DNA of 64,000 nucleotides from a virus. The position numbers and the translations under genes were made by a program. The stretch covers positions 1 through 64,000 of IMG/VR virus record IMGVR_UViG_3300047299_000042. One strand, 5' to 3'. The notes under the pieces were generated by a model. That model saw nothing but the letters and a program-made list of their open reading frames with translations. It did no database searches and was not told the origin of the DNA. Below are positions 39,501 to 45,889 of the stretch, piece after piece (position 1 is the stretch's first letter; each line of letters opens with the position of its first letter).

Positions 39501-40832
39501 AAAGCTAGAGCAGTATTTGAAGCTAGAGGTGCTATGGACTTTCATAGAGGAGGGTTGTTGACAAAGTATTTAGATGGGTTTATCCCTTATTTAAATGTTG
39601 CCTTCCAAGGTACTCGAATCACAGCAGAATATATAAAGAATAATCCAGCGAAGTTCTTTAATAAGATTGTTCAAACTGGATTAGGAGTAATGGCACTGAC
39701 ATTATATAATATGATGGTAGCTGGTGACGAATGGGATAATGATGATTTGCGTCAAGCTAAAACAAATAAATTGTTAATATTCTCTCCATTTAAAAACAGC
39801 GATGGGACTCATTCTTATGCAGAGATTCCTGTTCCAACAGGAGTCAAAGCTTTCTGGAATTTGTTCCAAAATATGGGAGAGGGAGTTTATTATAAGCATA
39901 TTGCAAAAACGCCTGAAAAACTAAATGGTATTTTAGCAAAAACATTGGCAGACGATTTAGCTATGTTTGTGCCAAAAGCAACAACAATGCTACCTCCAAC
40001 AGCAAAGGCTATTTATGAGTATGCTAGCAACACAAATCTTTGGACAGGAAGAAATATAACATACGAAGTTGTAAACACTAAAGATGAGGGCAAACTTGAT
40101 GAGAATGTCTTAGGTTTCTATAAGATATTGGCTAAAGCTGCGGATAGTTTAGGTATTGAAGTATCGCCTATAAGAACACAGAAATTAGTAGAGGATATGA
40201 TTACCAATCCGCACACTAACATTGCGGTAGGATTAGCCTACTCAATGGTAGACAAGGTCGTAAACGCAATCCCAGAGAAACTAGGAGGTTTGCCAGAAAA
40301 AGAGCAATCAAAGTATTCTAAGCAAAATTTAGGTGATTTTAGTATTCAACCTATTAAAGATTTAGTGGGTAGAGCTACTGGAACTACAGATAAAAAGAAC
40401 AACGGTAAATACATTGATGTTCAAGAAATAGTTGAGCAAGAGAATAAAAATGTAGGCTCTTACAGACAGGAAATCAAGTATGACTTGCAAAAAATGGCTG
40501 AGGGCAAAATACCTATGGACAAGGCACTTGACTACATAACTTCCTTAAGCGACATTGGAGATAAAAAATTTGCATCTAATTACTATAAGGCATTAACACA
40601 AGAATCTTACTTGAATATCCCTAGTAATAAATTTAGATATGGAGCAATTGGATTTGGGGCAACATCTGATGAGTCAAGGGCAAAAGTTCTATACGCTTCG
40701 TTCCCTAATATGAATGTATTAGAAAATGAACAAATAATGAAAGACTTAAAGATAATGGGTATCGCAAGTCCAATGACAATAATGTATTACAAGAAAATTT
40801 ACGAGAACAAAGGAGTTTTAAAAGAAAGATAA
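33525..40832 (+). CDS. Giant polyvalent internal protein with a zinc-peptidase-like motif
   Basis: A 2,435-residue protein in the position of the large ejected protein (T7 gp16 role). Residues 912-916 read HEITH, a gluzincin-type HExxH, inside LPHEITHAVLF, with possible third ligands in a SELGG helix about 65 residues later. Residues about 1,840-2,130 (AQILRQLATGMNVGFFITNIP... to the pre-membrane segment) resemble the large polyvalent-protein domain LPD38. Hydrophobic helices occur near residues 220-300 and 2,050-2,065. Polyvalent proteins are injected with DNA and carry several counter-defence or remodelling domains. The peptidase could open peptidoglycan cross-links or cut host proteins. 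Domain calls by pattern. Confidence 0.65.
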   Translation: MAKNRLIKSSRGNGYGILDEETNMVTPVSFDANKLIESKKGNGFGLQFGDSVVPVDITGLEQSDINLFKKKVDTESSLAKASTATKKDEDGFWGGLSDTFDLSIRRMAGSTIAGGATFLTKLLTGAIKGAVGEDDIRGQKEIKPLVDVLEAPSEWLSQKAMEYNEKTTPKIEKSAIAMGLKEENLYRPANELIREDVGQGFLKIGIEGVKQLPQIIATAAAGQSKMAQFASSATLAGTQAIQEEYEKDKDVSGIDIFQSGVKGVVEGLTEMIFDTDLKTLRKTGEAIVDVTMDGATDVIKNIIKSQGKKEAKEVIVRNWGGVIMEGLKGAGQEALEEGIANAAGFVVDTIDAGKLDKKDYDKLLDDFYDSILVGAFMGGGISSIGASVSKQKLTKEQEKQVSRLQDVVNDESIPTEARNIAKEKIDDIVKYNFGIANDNYKLVANLPVDQRVEALKLTNKIEDFEYAKSMAKTEDLIATFDLKIEDLENKRKAIFDEFDASGVKAAAEARKTQSEKDIEAASQYFESSDMLNSVNNALAPIQERLNSNKEIDENELDKSADELYAIADKVEKDETLTPEQKALINDPIFEQIQKLDSYEFATKTDFTEITQRQTTKSTREVGRVERQGAAQSVANSRWAGNPITVTIEDGTVTNTVAEVTSSGKIVLKPKVSFNKKSQIRDEQNRVSKNPIVVDTNFTEFVESKFDEDGNVSGVVLKDNRNNTKFEINNPDLALDIALKAKQDKLGTVSDAVFEQVVKDETVGMDITWTTKLAGRKAPVVAQTTQETAPVQQESPTQNLTPRQAVEVDSAFERRTDNPILNTLGAQVKSIVSNAYKALKSISPNSRMVIYDNEDSMIEGLVNEGVDRDKAIEVAMGAGGLFNPSTGNIHINKGAKDSSGNVINTLTGTTLPHEITHAVLFPLAKQNPKEFANMVDRILPFIPEPQRTRLQEFAGQYEGDGVDAQAEEFLSELGGMITRGEVKFTPSRLHKIRMAIKEFIQKVAKKLNNKELAKLADKLFPESSSVQEDMKFFNDLARSIQSGSKINASRISALAEKQSTEKAISEQDAQDIDNINGDFTGELYEPTNLNITGTITNPAPSTGRSSRIRQSRGDINVIEHPTFEKKNLVGKKYSVTMSDHTKVGEYVNEKTGVKISNLMGGVFYPYVKGVRDAGLAWASVTTKAAREMIINAANQDYTLVYRMARSTGSRGNQNFNEVAFAELTAPVNNGKVSEKEFLKRLNDKLNSVSGGKQLVAGKAFLDKYGSESKNKITVKEKNDKGELVEVTKKRKEITSLSQFNESLKKESFGSRGSFWSTLLKDSWDKKSTGDWYKFLEKYNVASIADIVDGLAEQVTDSANDHDVVAVLKLDKPEYDERGNVKIYTTNKDLVNEAKGVYFIDAPSHPSYPYVVKGEPVGVLDEFNNISDYFPVINDWIQSGRLNSPYKAVETMSRELISSRDMLRQQKIPNATQASKKAFEQKRKFDIKKFPTEVQKWLFDRQINIRRALKDADMEFSLYALVNKAGASPLANFKFQEVFKDVYGGLSKEQISRLDDFVFLRRVIALDSNFDNQKNLINKKIRDLIELRKIAETKEELNAINKEINDLSELRKEKDRPLHPVHTTAGGKEVATNKESAEKTLEDYKKSLGEEEYNKMYDRSNRYFKAFSNLLKYKYENGQITKEEYDMYKDYNYSPRRFFEHMFGDTDASIYSNRGVSLSADEIKLVGKGSLDFLETDSMKLLHAAMVATENKVMTNKALKVFFQEAAGKNLSFFKELNYERRADGSIATNKDGSPKYKEASYGFTNMIFKVNGVNQGFQLDSSLAKEFLDVEKWNTNHTAYKILSKATGAQILRQLATGMNVGFFITNIPIDLLSQVHFNDVYNGAGVGVAGEYQKAITGTLSMAKSLIANDKLAQELTLEYAQAGGLMMTQTQEGTSGKPVLGAIEEGLSYFGNVSELASKLNAYNSVKEREIAKYKEQNNDNDPDAEALENIKARAVFEARGAMDFHRGGLLTKYLDGFIPYLNVAFQGTRITAEYIKNNPAKFFNKIVQTGLGVMALTLYNMMVAGDEWDNDDLRQAKTNKLLIFSPFKNSDGTHSYAEIPVPTGVKAFWNLFQNMGEGVYYKHIAKTPEKLNGILAKTLADDLAMFVPKATTMLPPTAKAIYEYASNTNLWTGRNITYEVVNTKDEGKLDENVLGFYKILAKAADSLGIEVSPIRTQKLVEDMITNPHTNIAVGLAYSMVDKVVNAIPEKLGGLPEKEQSKYSKQNLGDFSIQPIKDLVGRATGTTDKKNNGKYIDVQEIVEQENKNVGSYRQEIKYDLQKMAEGKIPMDKALDYITSLSDIGDKKFASNYYKALTQESYLNIPSNKFRYGAIGFGATSDESRAKVLYASFPNMNVLENEQIMKDLKIMGIASPMTIMYYKKIYENKGVLKER

Positions 40833-40833
40833 G

Positions 40834-40980
40834 ATGATAAAGAAGGTAAAAGGAGGCTACAAGTTAGTCTCCAAAACAACTGGACGTAACCTTGGAACTG
40901 CTAAGACTAAAGCAGGTATAGAAAAACGTGAGAAACAAGTAAATTATTTTAAGTATCTTGCATCGAAAAAGAAGAAATAG
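40834..40980 (+). CDS. Small basic protein, common phage type
   Basis: A 48-residue basic protein 1 nt after the giant gene and 2 nt before the next. It opens with a GGYKLVSKTTGRNLGT segment and ends in a poly-Lys tail, a pattern I recognise from short conserved proteins in many aquatic phages. The function is unknown; possibly nucleic-acid binding. Confidence 0.55.
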   Translation: MIKKVKGGYKLVSKTTGRNLGTAKTKAGIEKREKQVNYFKYLASKKKK

Positions 40981-40982
40981 TT

Positions 40983-41450
40983 ATGGCAAGTTTAATAGAG
41001 ATGCAAAAGATGGCTGTTCAGAAGCAGGCATTTGGCAAATTAATGAATGACTACTCACAGCCTGCTGGCGAAAATGAGTCAGGCGAATCGCCTCAAGAAG
41101 AGCTGTTATGTGAGATGTTAGAAGCATCTGCACAGGCAAAAGTTTTCCATTGGCAAACTTCTTCTTTTGCAGAACACGAGGCAATGGGCGAATTCTATGA
41201 TGGATTCAATGACTTAATGGATAAATTCATTGAGGCTTACCAAGGTTGCTATGGTCGTATTATGTTAGGATGCGAGCTAGAAGTTAAGCCTTATACAATG
41301 GATGCACCAGTAGCATTCTTGACTTCATTTAAGCAATATGTATCAGGAGACGCTAGAATGTTAGTTATAGGTAACGCCGCTTTGTCTAACATCTTAGATG
41401 AGATTAACGGATTAGTAGAGCAAACTTTATACCGCCTAACTTTTAAGTAA
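40983..41450 (+). CDS. Dps/ferritin-like helical protein
   Basis: A 155-residue, helical protein. The segment KVFHWQTSSFAEHEAMGEFY followed by DLMDKFIEAYQG places His, His, Asp and Glu with the spacing of the Dps ferroxidase signature (HW...H...D..E). Similar proteins of unknown function are widespread in aquatic phages. It might bind iron or use only the fold structurally. Context is late small genes after the internal proteins. Confidence 0.55.
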   Translation: MASLIEMQKMAVQKQAFGKLMNDYSQPAGENESGESPQEELLCEMLEASAQAKVFHWQTSSFAEHEAMGEFYDGFNDLMDKFIEAYQGCYGRIMLGCELEVKPYTMDAPVAFLTSFKQYVSGDARMLVIGNAALSNILDEINGLVEQTLYRLTFK

Positions 41451-41451
41451 T

Positions 41452-41949
41452 ATGAAGAAATGCTCTTCTTGTAAAAGCGAGTTGGATTTGAGTGAATTCT
41501 TTAAGCATAGTCAGACATTTGATGGACATCATAGTTGGTGTAAAAAATGCTGTAAAGAGGGGAATAATAAATCAAGGGCTAAGCTTAATTCAACAATAGA
41601 GGGGAAAGCAAGTATTTTTTTATTAAATGCTAGAAAATCTGCAATAAAAAGAGGCAATGAGTTTGAGTTAGAAATTTCCGATATTGTAGATATGTGGAAT
41701 GAGCAATTAAATGTTTGTCCATATTCTGGTATTGTAATGACATTAGAATCTGGTAAATTTAACACTGTTTCAGTAGAAAGAATTGACAGTAAAATTGGAT
41801 ACACAAAAGACAATACAATACTTGTTTGTAGCGCAATAAATAGAATGAAATCAGACTTTGAATTCAATCAATTTTATGATTTATGCAAATCAGTAACTAT
41901 ATTTTTAAGTGATAATGATTTAAATATCCAAGTTGGAGCTTACAAATGA
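41452..41949 (+). CDS. HNH-type endonuclease (homing) 1
   Basis: A 165-residue protein with an N-terminal zinc ribbon (CxxC at residues 4-7 and CKKCC near 30-34). A second domain follows, with CPYSGIVM, then VSVERIDSKIGYTKDN and NRMKSD. This Cys...ERID...GY...N order is the HNH-like fold used by many phage-encoded endonucleases, where Asp and Asn replace classic His residues. It lies 1 nt after the Dps-like gene and overlaps the next start, typical of a mobile insertion. Confidence 0.7.
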   Translation: MKKCSSCKSELDLSEFFKHSQTFDGHHSWCKKCCKEGNNKSRAKLNSTIEGKASIFLLNARKSAIKRGNEFELEISDIVDMWNEQLNVCPYSGIVMTLESGKFNTVSVERIDSKIGYTKDNTILVCSAINRMKSDFEFNQFYDLCKSVTIFLSDNDLNIQVGAYK

Positions 41950-42098
41950 AAAAGAAAAATGGGTTATATGATGCGATTCACGCTAAGCGGAAACGAATTG
42001 AAGCTGGTTCTGGAGAAAAAATGAGAACTCCTGGTACTAAAGGTGCACCTACAGCTAAACAGTTTAAGCAAGCGGCTAAAACAGCTAAGAAGAAATGA
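41946..42098 (+). CDS. Small basic conserved phage protein
   Basis: A 50-residue basic protein overlapping the endonuclease gene by 4 nt (ATGA). The HAKRKRIEAGSGEKMR core followed by GTKGAPTA is a pattern I recognise from short proteins in many aquatic phages; function unknown. Its stop overlaps the next start. Confidence 0.6.
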   Translation: MKKKNGLYDAIHAKRKRIEAGSGEKMRTPGTKGAPTAKQFKQAAKTAKKK

Positions 42099-42406
42099 TT
42101 AACGAAGCTATTAAAAACAAGCTAGAGAAGTACGGATTACAAGGTGTAAATAAGCCCAAGAGAAGTACGCATAACGGCAAGTCTCATATTGTCCTAGCAA
42201 AGGAAGGAGACCGCGTTAAACTTATTCGCTTCGGGCAAGCAGGTGTTAAGACAAACCAGACTGCAGGTCAACGTGAGGCGTTTAAATCTCGTCACGCAAA
42301 GAACATTGCTAAAGGGAAAATGAGCGCCGCGTGGTGGGCTAATAAAATTAAATGGTCTCCAAGTAAAACAGCATCCCCATCAAAGAAATGGGTTAAAGGT
42401 TCATAA
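42095..42406 (+). CDS. Conserved small phage protein
   Basis: A 103-residue basic protein beginning in the ATGA that ends the previous gene. It carries the well-conserved stretch VKLIRFGQAGVKTNQTAG followed by FKSRHAKNIAKGKMSAA, seen in many phages as a small late protein of unknown function. Probably structural or DNA-associated given the charge. Confidence 0.6.
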   Translation: MINEAIKNKLEKYGLQGVNKPKRSTHNGKSHIVLAKEGDRVKLIRFGQAGVKTNQTAGQREAFKSRHAKNIAKGKMSAAWWANKIKWSPSKTASPSKKWVKGS

Positions 42407-42408
42407 TT

Positions 42409-42915
42409 ATGTTATCTAATTTATCAGATTTATTGTTTAGTAGAGTAGACCCTGACCCAGTTCAGACGCAATCTCAAACTTCTATGGTGACAATGTCACC
42501 TCAGTCACAAGCTCAGGCTTCAGCACCTATGCCACAAGCTAAGTATCTGCAAGCAGGACAACCTGTTAAGCAGTTTAATGCTGTAACAGCTAATATGAGC
42601 GCAGCTAATCCTACAGGAGCTATTGCTGAAGACCCATACAAAGCATTACTTAAGGGAGACTATACAGCGTTAAACCCTAAAGATTTTGGAGGTTCATCTC
42701 AAAAAGCTTTTGAAGCGGAATCTGATATGATGAAGTTTAAGCGCTCAAGAATGAGAGATGGAATCTCTGAAGCAGAACTCAATAAGATGTTATATTTTAG
42801 AGAGCAAGCAGATGAAAAAAGAGCTGAGCTCACAAAGTCAGGTAACTTGTCTAGAAAGCAAATCGATGACAAGGTAATGCAGCATCTAAAGTCACTTGGA
42901 TACACTGGATACTAA
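42409..42915 (+). CDS. Late hypothetical protein
   Basis: A 168-residue protein. The N-terminal third is Gln/Ser/Pro-rich and probably disordered; the rest is helical and charged. It is probably a minor virion protein, by position only. The next gene overlaps its last 20 nt in another frame. Confidence 0.42.
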   Translation: MLSNLSDLLFSRVDPDPVQTQSQTSMVTMSPQSQAQASAPMPQAKYLQAGQPVKQFNAVTANMSAANPTGAIAEDPYKALLKGDYTALNPKDFGGSSQKAFEAESDMMKFKRSRMRDGISEAELNKMLYFREQADEKRAELTKSGNLSRKQIDDKVMQHLKSLGYTGY

Positions 42916-43369
42916 GCCACATAAACGTAACTGCCCTGTATGCCAAAAAGAACTTGGATACAAGGATATTTACGAAAGGAACAGGTCAGTTAAGAAAAAC
43001 TTGCCCTGCAAACCCTGCTCTAGTATTTTAAAGAACCATAAAGGTTATTATCAAGAAATAGAGATAGCTTGGTTTAATACTAAAGTCAGAAGGGCTAAGC
43101 AAAGAGATTACGAGTTTACGATTACAATAGAAGACGTTTGGGACATCTACATCGCGCAAGATAAAGTCTGCGCCTTGTCTGGTGTCCCAATTGATTTTAA
43201 GACTACAGCATCTTTGGACAGGATTGACAATGCAGTGGGATATGTGCGCGAGAATATACAGATAGTCCACAAAGACATTAACTATATGAAGTATACATAC
43301 TCTCAGGATTACTTCATAAAAATGTGTAACTTAGTGGCTTCAAAACATAATGTTGAGCGTGAGTCGTAA
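42896..43369 (+). CDS. HNH-type endonuclease (homing) 2, non-ATG start
   Basis: A 157-residue paralogue of the nuclease at 41452. The zinc ribbon (CPVCQ, CKPC) is followed by CALSGVPI, then ASLDRIDNAVGYVRENIQIV and NYMKY. No ATG is available before the conserved zinc ribbon: the only usual start is TTG at 42896, which overlaps the preceding gene by 20 nt. A frameshift that joins it to that gene is an alternative. The two copies differ enough to be separate insertions. Confidence 0.65.
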   Translation: MDTLDTKPHKRNCPVCQKELGYKDIYERNRSVKKNLPCKPCSSILKNHKGYYQEIEIAWFNTKVRRAKQRDYEFTITIEDVWDIYIAQDKVCALSGVPIDFKTTASLDRIDNAVGYVRENIQIVHKDINYMKYTYSQDYFIKMCNLVASKHNVERES

Positions 43370-43392
43370 ACTCCTCATTCACTTCGTAGAAT

Positions 43393-43662
43393 ATGAAAAA
43401 ATCAGCTGAGTACTACAAGAAGAATCCAGAAAGCTATGCTAAGAAATTAGCATACGACAAAAAGCATAATGCTAAACCAGAACAACGTGCCAAGAGAGCT
43501 GAGTTGGTTAAGGTTAATCGCGAACGTGGTACTTACGGAAATGGTGATGGACTAGACGCTTCTCATACTAAGAAGGGTATTGTAATGAAGAAGGCTTCTG
43601 TTAACAGAGCATCTAAGTCAGATACAGCTGGCGACAGACGCGCGCGCGGAGGCAAAAAGTAA
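43393..43662 (+). CDS. Small basic conserved phage protein, last late gene
   Basis: An 89-residue Lys/Arg-rich protein opening with MKKSAEYYKKNPESYAKK and containing a GNGDGLDASHTK turn, a pattern I recognise in many aquatic phages. Function unknown. It is the last plus-strand gene; the converging minus-strand gene ends at the very next base. Confidence 0.58.
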   Translation: MKKSAEYYKKNPESYAKKLAYDKKHNAKPEQRAKRAELVKVNRERGTYGNGDGLDASHTKKGIVMKKASVNRASKSDTAGDRRARGGKK

Positions 43663-43803
43663 TTACTCTTTATCTTCTCCCAAGAAATCCTCTCCTTTAT
43701 AATCAGGATGATTCTTTTGCATATACTCTATGCCCTTAATCCAGTTATAAGTAATGATATAGAATATGCCAAAGCCTATGATGATGGCGAATAATGTTGT
43801 CAT
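43663..43803 (-). CDS. Small membrane protein, end of early arm
   Basis: A 46-residue protein with one hydrophobic segment (residues about 3-19) and an acidic cytoplasmic or periplasmic tail. It overlaps the upstream gene by 4 nt (ATGA). Its stop codon abuts the stop of the converging late gene, leaving no room for a terminator. Confidence 0.5.
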   Translation of the reverse strand: MTTLFAIIIGFGIFYIITYNWIKGIEYMQKNHPDYKGEDFLGEDKE

Positions 43804-44045
43804 TTTTTATCTCTTAGTTTTTCTAGTCTCTCTTCTAAGTCTGCTCGTTTTTTAAAGATAAGATTCTGTATCTCATCCCAGAATCGGTAGCTATCCATTC
43901 TGTCTTTATTGTGATATACCTCGCGCTTAATTTCTTCGGCGACAAATAATGCTATGGTATCTGTTTTTACGCTAAAGGGTAAATCTAACCTATTTATCCT
44001 GCTCTCTAGCTCCCATAGTTCGCCATCTTTGTATCTATCTGTCAT
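43800..44045 (-). CDS. Small charged helical protein
   Basis: An 81-residue charged protein. The start at 44045 was chosen because it overlaps the upstream stop by 4 nt (ATGA), whereas an upstream in-frame ATG (44087) lies inside the previous gene. The C-terminus is Leu/Glu/Arg-rich and helical. Not recognised. Confidence 0.48.
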   Translation of the reverse strand: MTDRYKDGELWELESRINRLDLPFSVKTDTIALFVAEEIKREVYHNKDRMDSYRFWDEIQNLIFKKRADLEERLEKLRDKK

Positions 44046-44188
44046 CTTCTTTTTATATAATAAATCTTTATTCCAAAACTTAGCCAAGAAAAAGTCAAGC
44101 TCCCATACCCCATACCACCATACTTATACCAAGTGATAGCAGGGAGAAACTCAAAAATAGTTTCCAGCTTAACAAATGTTACTTTCAT
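44042..44188 (-). CDS. Small hydrophobic/aromatic protein
   Basis: A 48-residue protein rich in aromatic and hydrophobic residues, probably membrane-associated. Both ends overlap neighbours by ATGA, so it is translationally coupled within the early operon. Confidence 0.45.
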   Translation of the reverse strand: MKVTFVKLETIFEFLPAITWYKYGGMGYGSLTFSWLSFGIKIYYIKRR

Positions 44189-44709
44189 TGTAGTAGTGTT
44201 GATTCGTAAATTACTTTCTTGTCTAAGCCCTCCTTTTTAGGCGCTTCATATATTTTCATTACATCCATTGCTTTAACGAAGTACGCCTCAAATATGACCC
44301 CTTCTTCGATGGATACTAGCGCTAAGTAATCCTTGTTAGAAGGATTAATTGTTACAGGGTCATTAGGTTGGAACACCCAGCTAGTAGGATATAGTCCCAT
44401 CGCAACACAAGACTTAACGTGGATTTTTACATCGCCACAGGTAATGTCAGCGTCGTATGATTTTTTCTTTGCTGAGTATACCATTATATCAGGCATTGTG
44501 GCGTCCTTGCCATCACGTTGAAGATAATTCCATACGGCAAACTCAGCCATCTTTCCCACATAAATATCAGCTATAATCTTCTTTACATCTGACTGATTTC
44601 GCTCAGCGTACTTTTCGATGTTTGTATTAAATACTTGTTTGGAAAACATATCGGCTAACTTTTCCTGATAGGTGTCAGGCGCGATAAGCTTTAGTTTCTT
44701 TAGTTGCAT
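44185..44709 (-). CDS. Putative PD-(D/E)XK nuclease
   Basis: A 174-residue protein. GKMAEFAVWNYL supplies a conserved Glu, then PDIMVY, then YDADI and DVKIHVKS, which together match the order of a restriction-endonuclease-like fold (E...D...x-V/H-x-K). It sits next to a RusA-like resolvase and an HTH protein at the end of the early arm, suggesting DNA processing or recombination. The exact catalytic residues are not certain. Confidence 0.5.
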   Translation of the reverse strand: MQLKKLKLIAPDTYQEKLADMFSKQVFNTNIEKYAERNQSDVKKIIADIYVGKMAEFAVWNYLQRDGKDATMPDIMVYSAKKKSYDADITCGDVKIHVKSCVAMGLYPTSWVFQPNDPVTINPSNKDYLALVSIEEGVIFEAYFVKAMDVMKIYEAPKKEGLDKKVIYESTLLQ

Positions 44710-45076
44710 AGGATAAGATGTGGACGGTTAACTTATAGTGCTTCTTCCCTAGGCTCTCATCAGGATAAATTTGAATACCTTTGCAGAATTTTTTAGAGTC
44801 ATCTACTATGTAGTGAGCCTTCTTCATAGTATCCTCTAATATCTTAATCATAGGCACAGTATTGCTGGCGTCTAAGCGACTATTGAAGTACAATGTGATA
44901 ATATACTTGTCTATCTTTTTTGTGCGCTTAGGAAGCAATTTAAGGAAGAGGTTAGCCCAGAACTCTTTCTCTTTGTTACGGAAAGACCAGTGCCTATTCG
45001 CGTACCATTTATTAAGAGATAAGTCAACCCCTTCCCATTCTATTTGTATTGTTGCAATCTCTTCGTCTATTACCAT
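44675..45076 (-). CDS. rusA: RusA-like Holliday junction resolvase
   Basis: A 133-residue protein. The RusA signature is visible: LDASN (D69, N72) followed by a helix with K78, then YIVDDSKKF (D92, D93). In RusA these acidic residues bind the metal that cleaves four-way junctions. A resolvase lets a phage clear branched DNA before packaging. The start overlaps the upstream HTH gene (TAATG) and the end overlaps the next gene by 35 nt. Confidence 0.7.
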   Translation of the reverse strand: MVIDEEIATIQIEWEGVDLSLNKWYANRHWSFRNKEKEFWANLFLKLLPKRTKKIDKYIITLYFNSRLDASNTVPMIKILEDTMKKAHYIVDDSKKFCKGIQIYPDESLGKKHYKLTVHILSYATKETKAYRA

Positions 45077-45306
45077 TAGTGGATTCTTAGTGTCTTATCT
45101 CCAACGGTTAAGTTAACGTCGAGAGCAATTGGATGACCATTGGCTGACAAGTTTCTAACCATTTTGCCTAGCAGATTAAATCCTATGCCGCGTTGGTTAT
45201 TTTCGAGTCCTGATATTTGCTGAACGGTATTGAATCCCGCTTCTCGTGCAAACACCGCCTGTGTCATTCCAAGCTCTGTTCTAATCTCTTTTATTATGTT
45301 TATCAT
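45076..45306 (-). CDS. XRE-family HTH protein
   Basis: A 76-residue protein with a helix-turn-helix in the first 50 residues (LGMTQAVFAREAGFN, VQQISGLEN). It is probably a small transcription regulator or a DNA-binding early protein. The ATG at 45306 was preferred over one 18 nt upstream because it follows a purine-rich leader and starts at the expected helix. It overlaps the small gene upstream and the resolvase downstream. Confidence 0.7.
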   Translation of the reverse strand: MINIIKEIRTELGMTQAVFAREAGFNTVQQISGLENNQRGIGFNLLGKMVRNLSANGHPIALDVNLTVGDKTLRIH

Positions 45307-45418
45307 CTTCTTTCTCTTTGGCAAACTTAGCTTTAGCTGAGTCTATCTTTTGGCGGTGCAGGTTGTACAATTGTGTCCCAATGTTCTCCCACACCTCATT
45401 GAATGTTCTATTTTCCAT
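45281..45418 (-). CDS. Small charged protein
   Basis: A 45-residue helical, charged protein. Its start overlaps the upstream stop (TAATG) and its end overlaps the HTH gene by 26 nt, so it lies in a chain of coupled genes. Not recognised. Confidence 0.45.
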   Translation of the reverse strand: MENRTFNEVWENIGTQLYNLHRQKIDSAKAKFAKEKEDDKHNKRD

Positions 45419-45888
45419 TATGATATAGTTACCCTGATTGAAGTTGAACTACTCTTAACAGGAGGGAAATATTCCATTGTCTCACCTGTCTCCTCGTCAA
45501 CTAAAGTTGTCTTTGATTTAAGTGTTTTCGCAAAGGCTTCAATGTCCTTAAGTCTCTTGGACTCAGCATCTACGCGAGCTTTCTGTTCCGCCCACACCTT
45601 TGATTCTGAGAAGTCATACTTAACACCTGCCTCAACCGCTTTAACGGTAGTTCCTAGAACGTCAGCTTCGTTTCTGTCGTATGTTTCTAGTTCACTAATT
45701 GCAAAGTCTTTTAGACCCTTCTCTAACTCCTCTAGCAAGAATATGTACTTTCTACATAGTGCTAGGTCTTTTAGAGGTTCTCCGCCATTATGAGCGATAT
45801 CCTCAAGATATCTGCTCACAATGTTTGTCATTTCTCGTTTATCAGCGGAGACAATCGTTGTCTTCTTTAATGTGGCTAACTCAAACAT
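45418..45888 (-). CDS. Early protein of unknown function next to SSB
   Basis: A 156-residue, helical, charged protein. An upstream extension inside the SSB gene is open but unlikely; the ATG at 45888 (MFELATLKKTT) is 1 nt after the SSB stop. The middle is an Ala/Glu/Lys helix and the end a beta segment. Being next to SSB suggests a role in replication or recombination, similar to Gp157- or Erf-like accessory proteins, but no motif confirms this. Confidence 0.45.
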   Translation of the reverse strand: MFELATLKKTTIVSADKREMTNIVSRYLEDIAHNGGEPLKDLALCRKYIFLLEELEKGLKDFAISELETYDRNEADVLGTTVKAVEAGVKYDFSESKVWAEQKARVDAESKRLKDIEAFAKTLKSKTTLVDEETGETMEYFPPVKSSSTSIRVTIS

Positions 45889-45889
45889 A

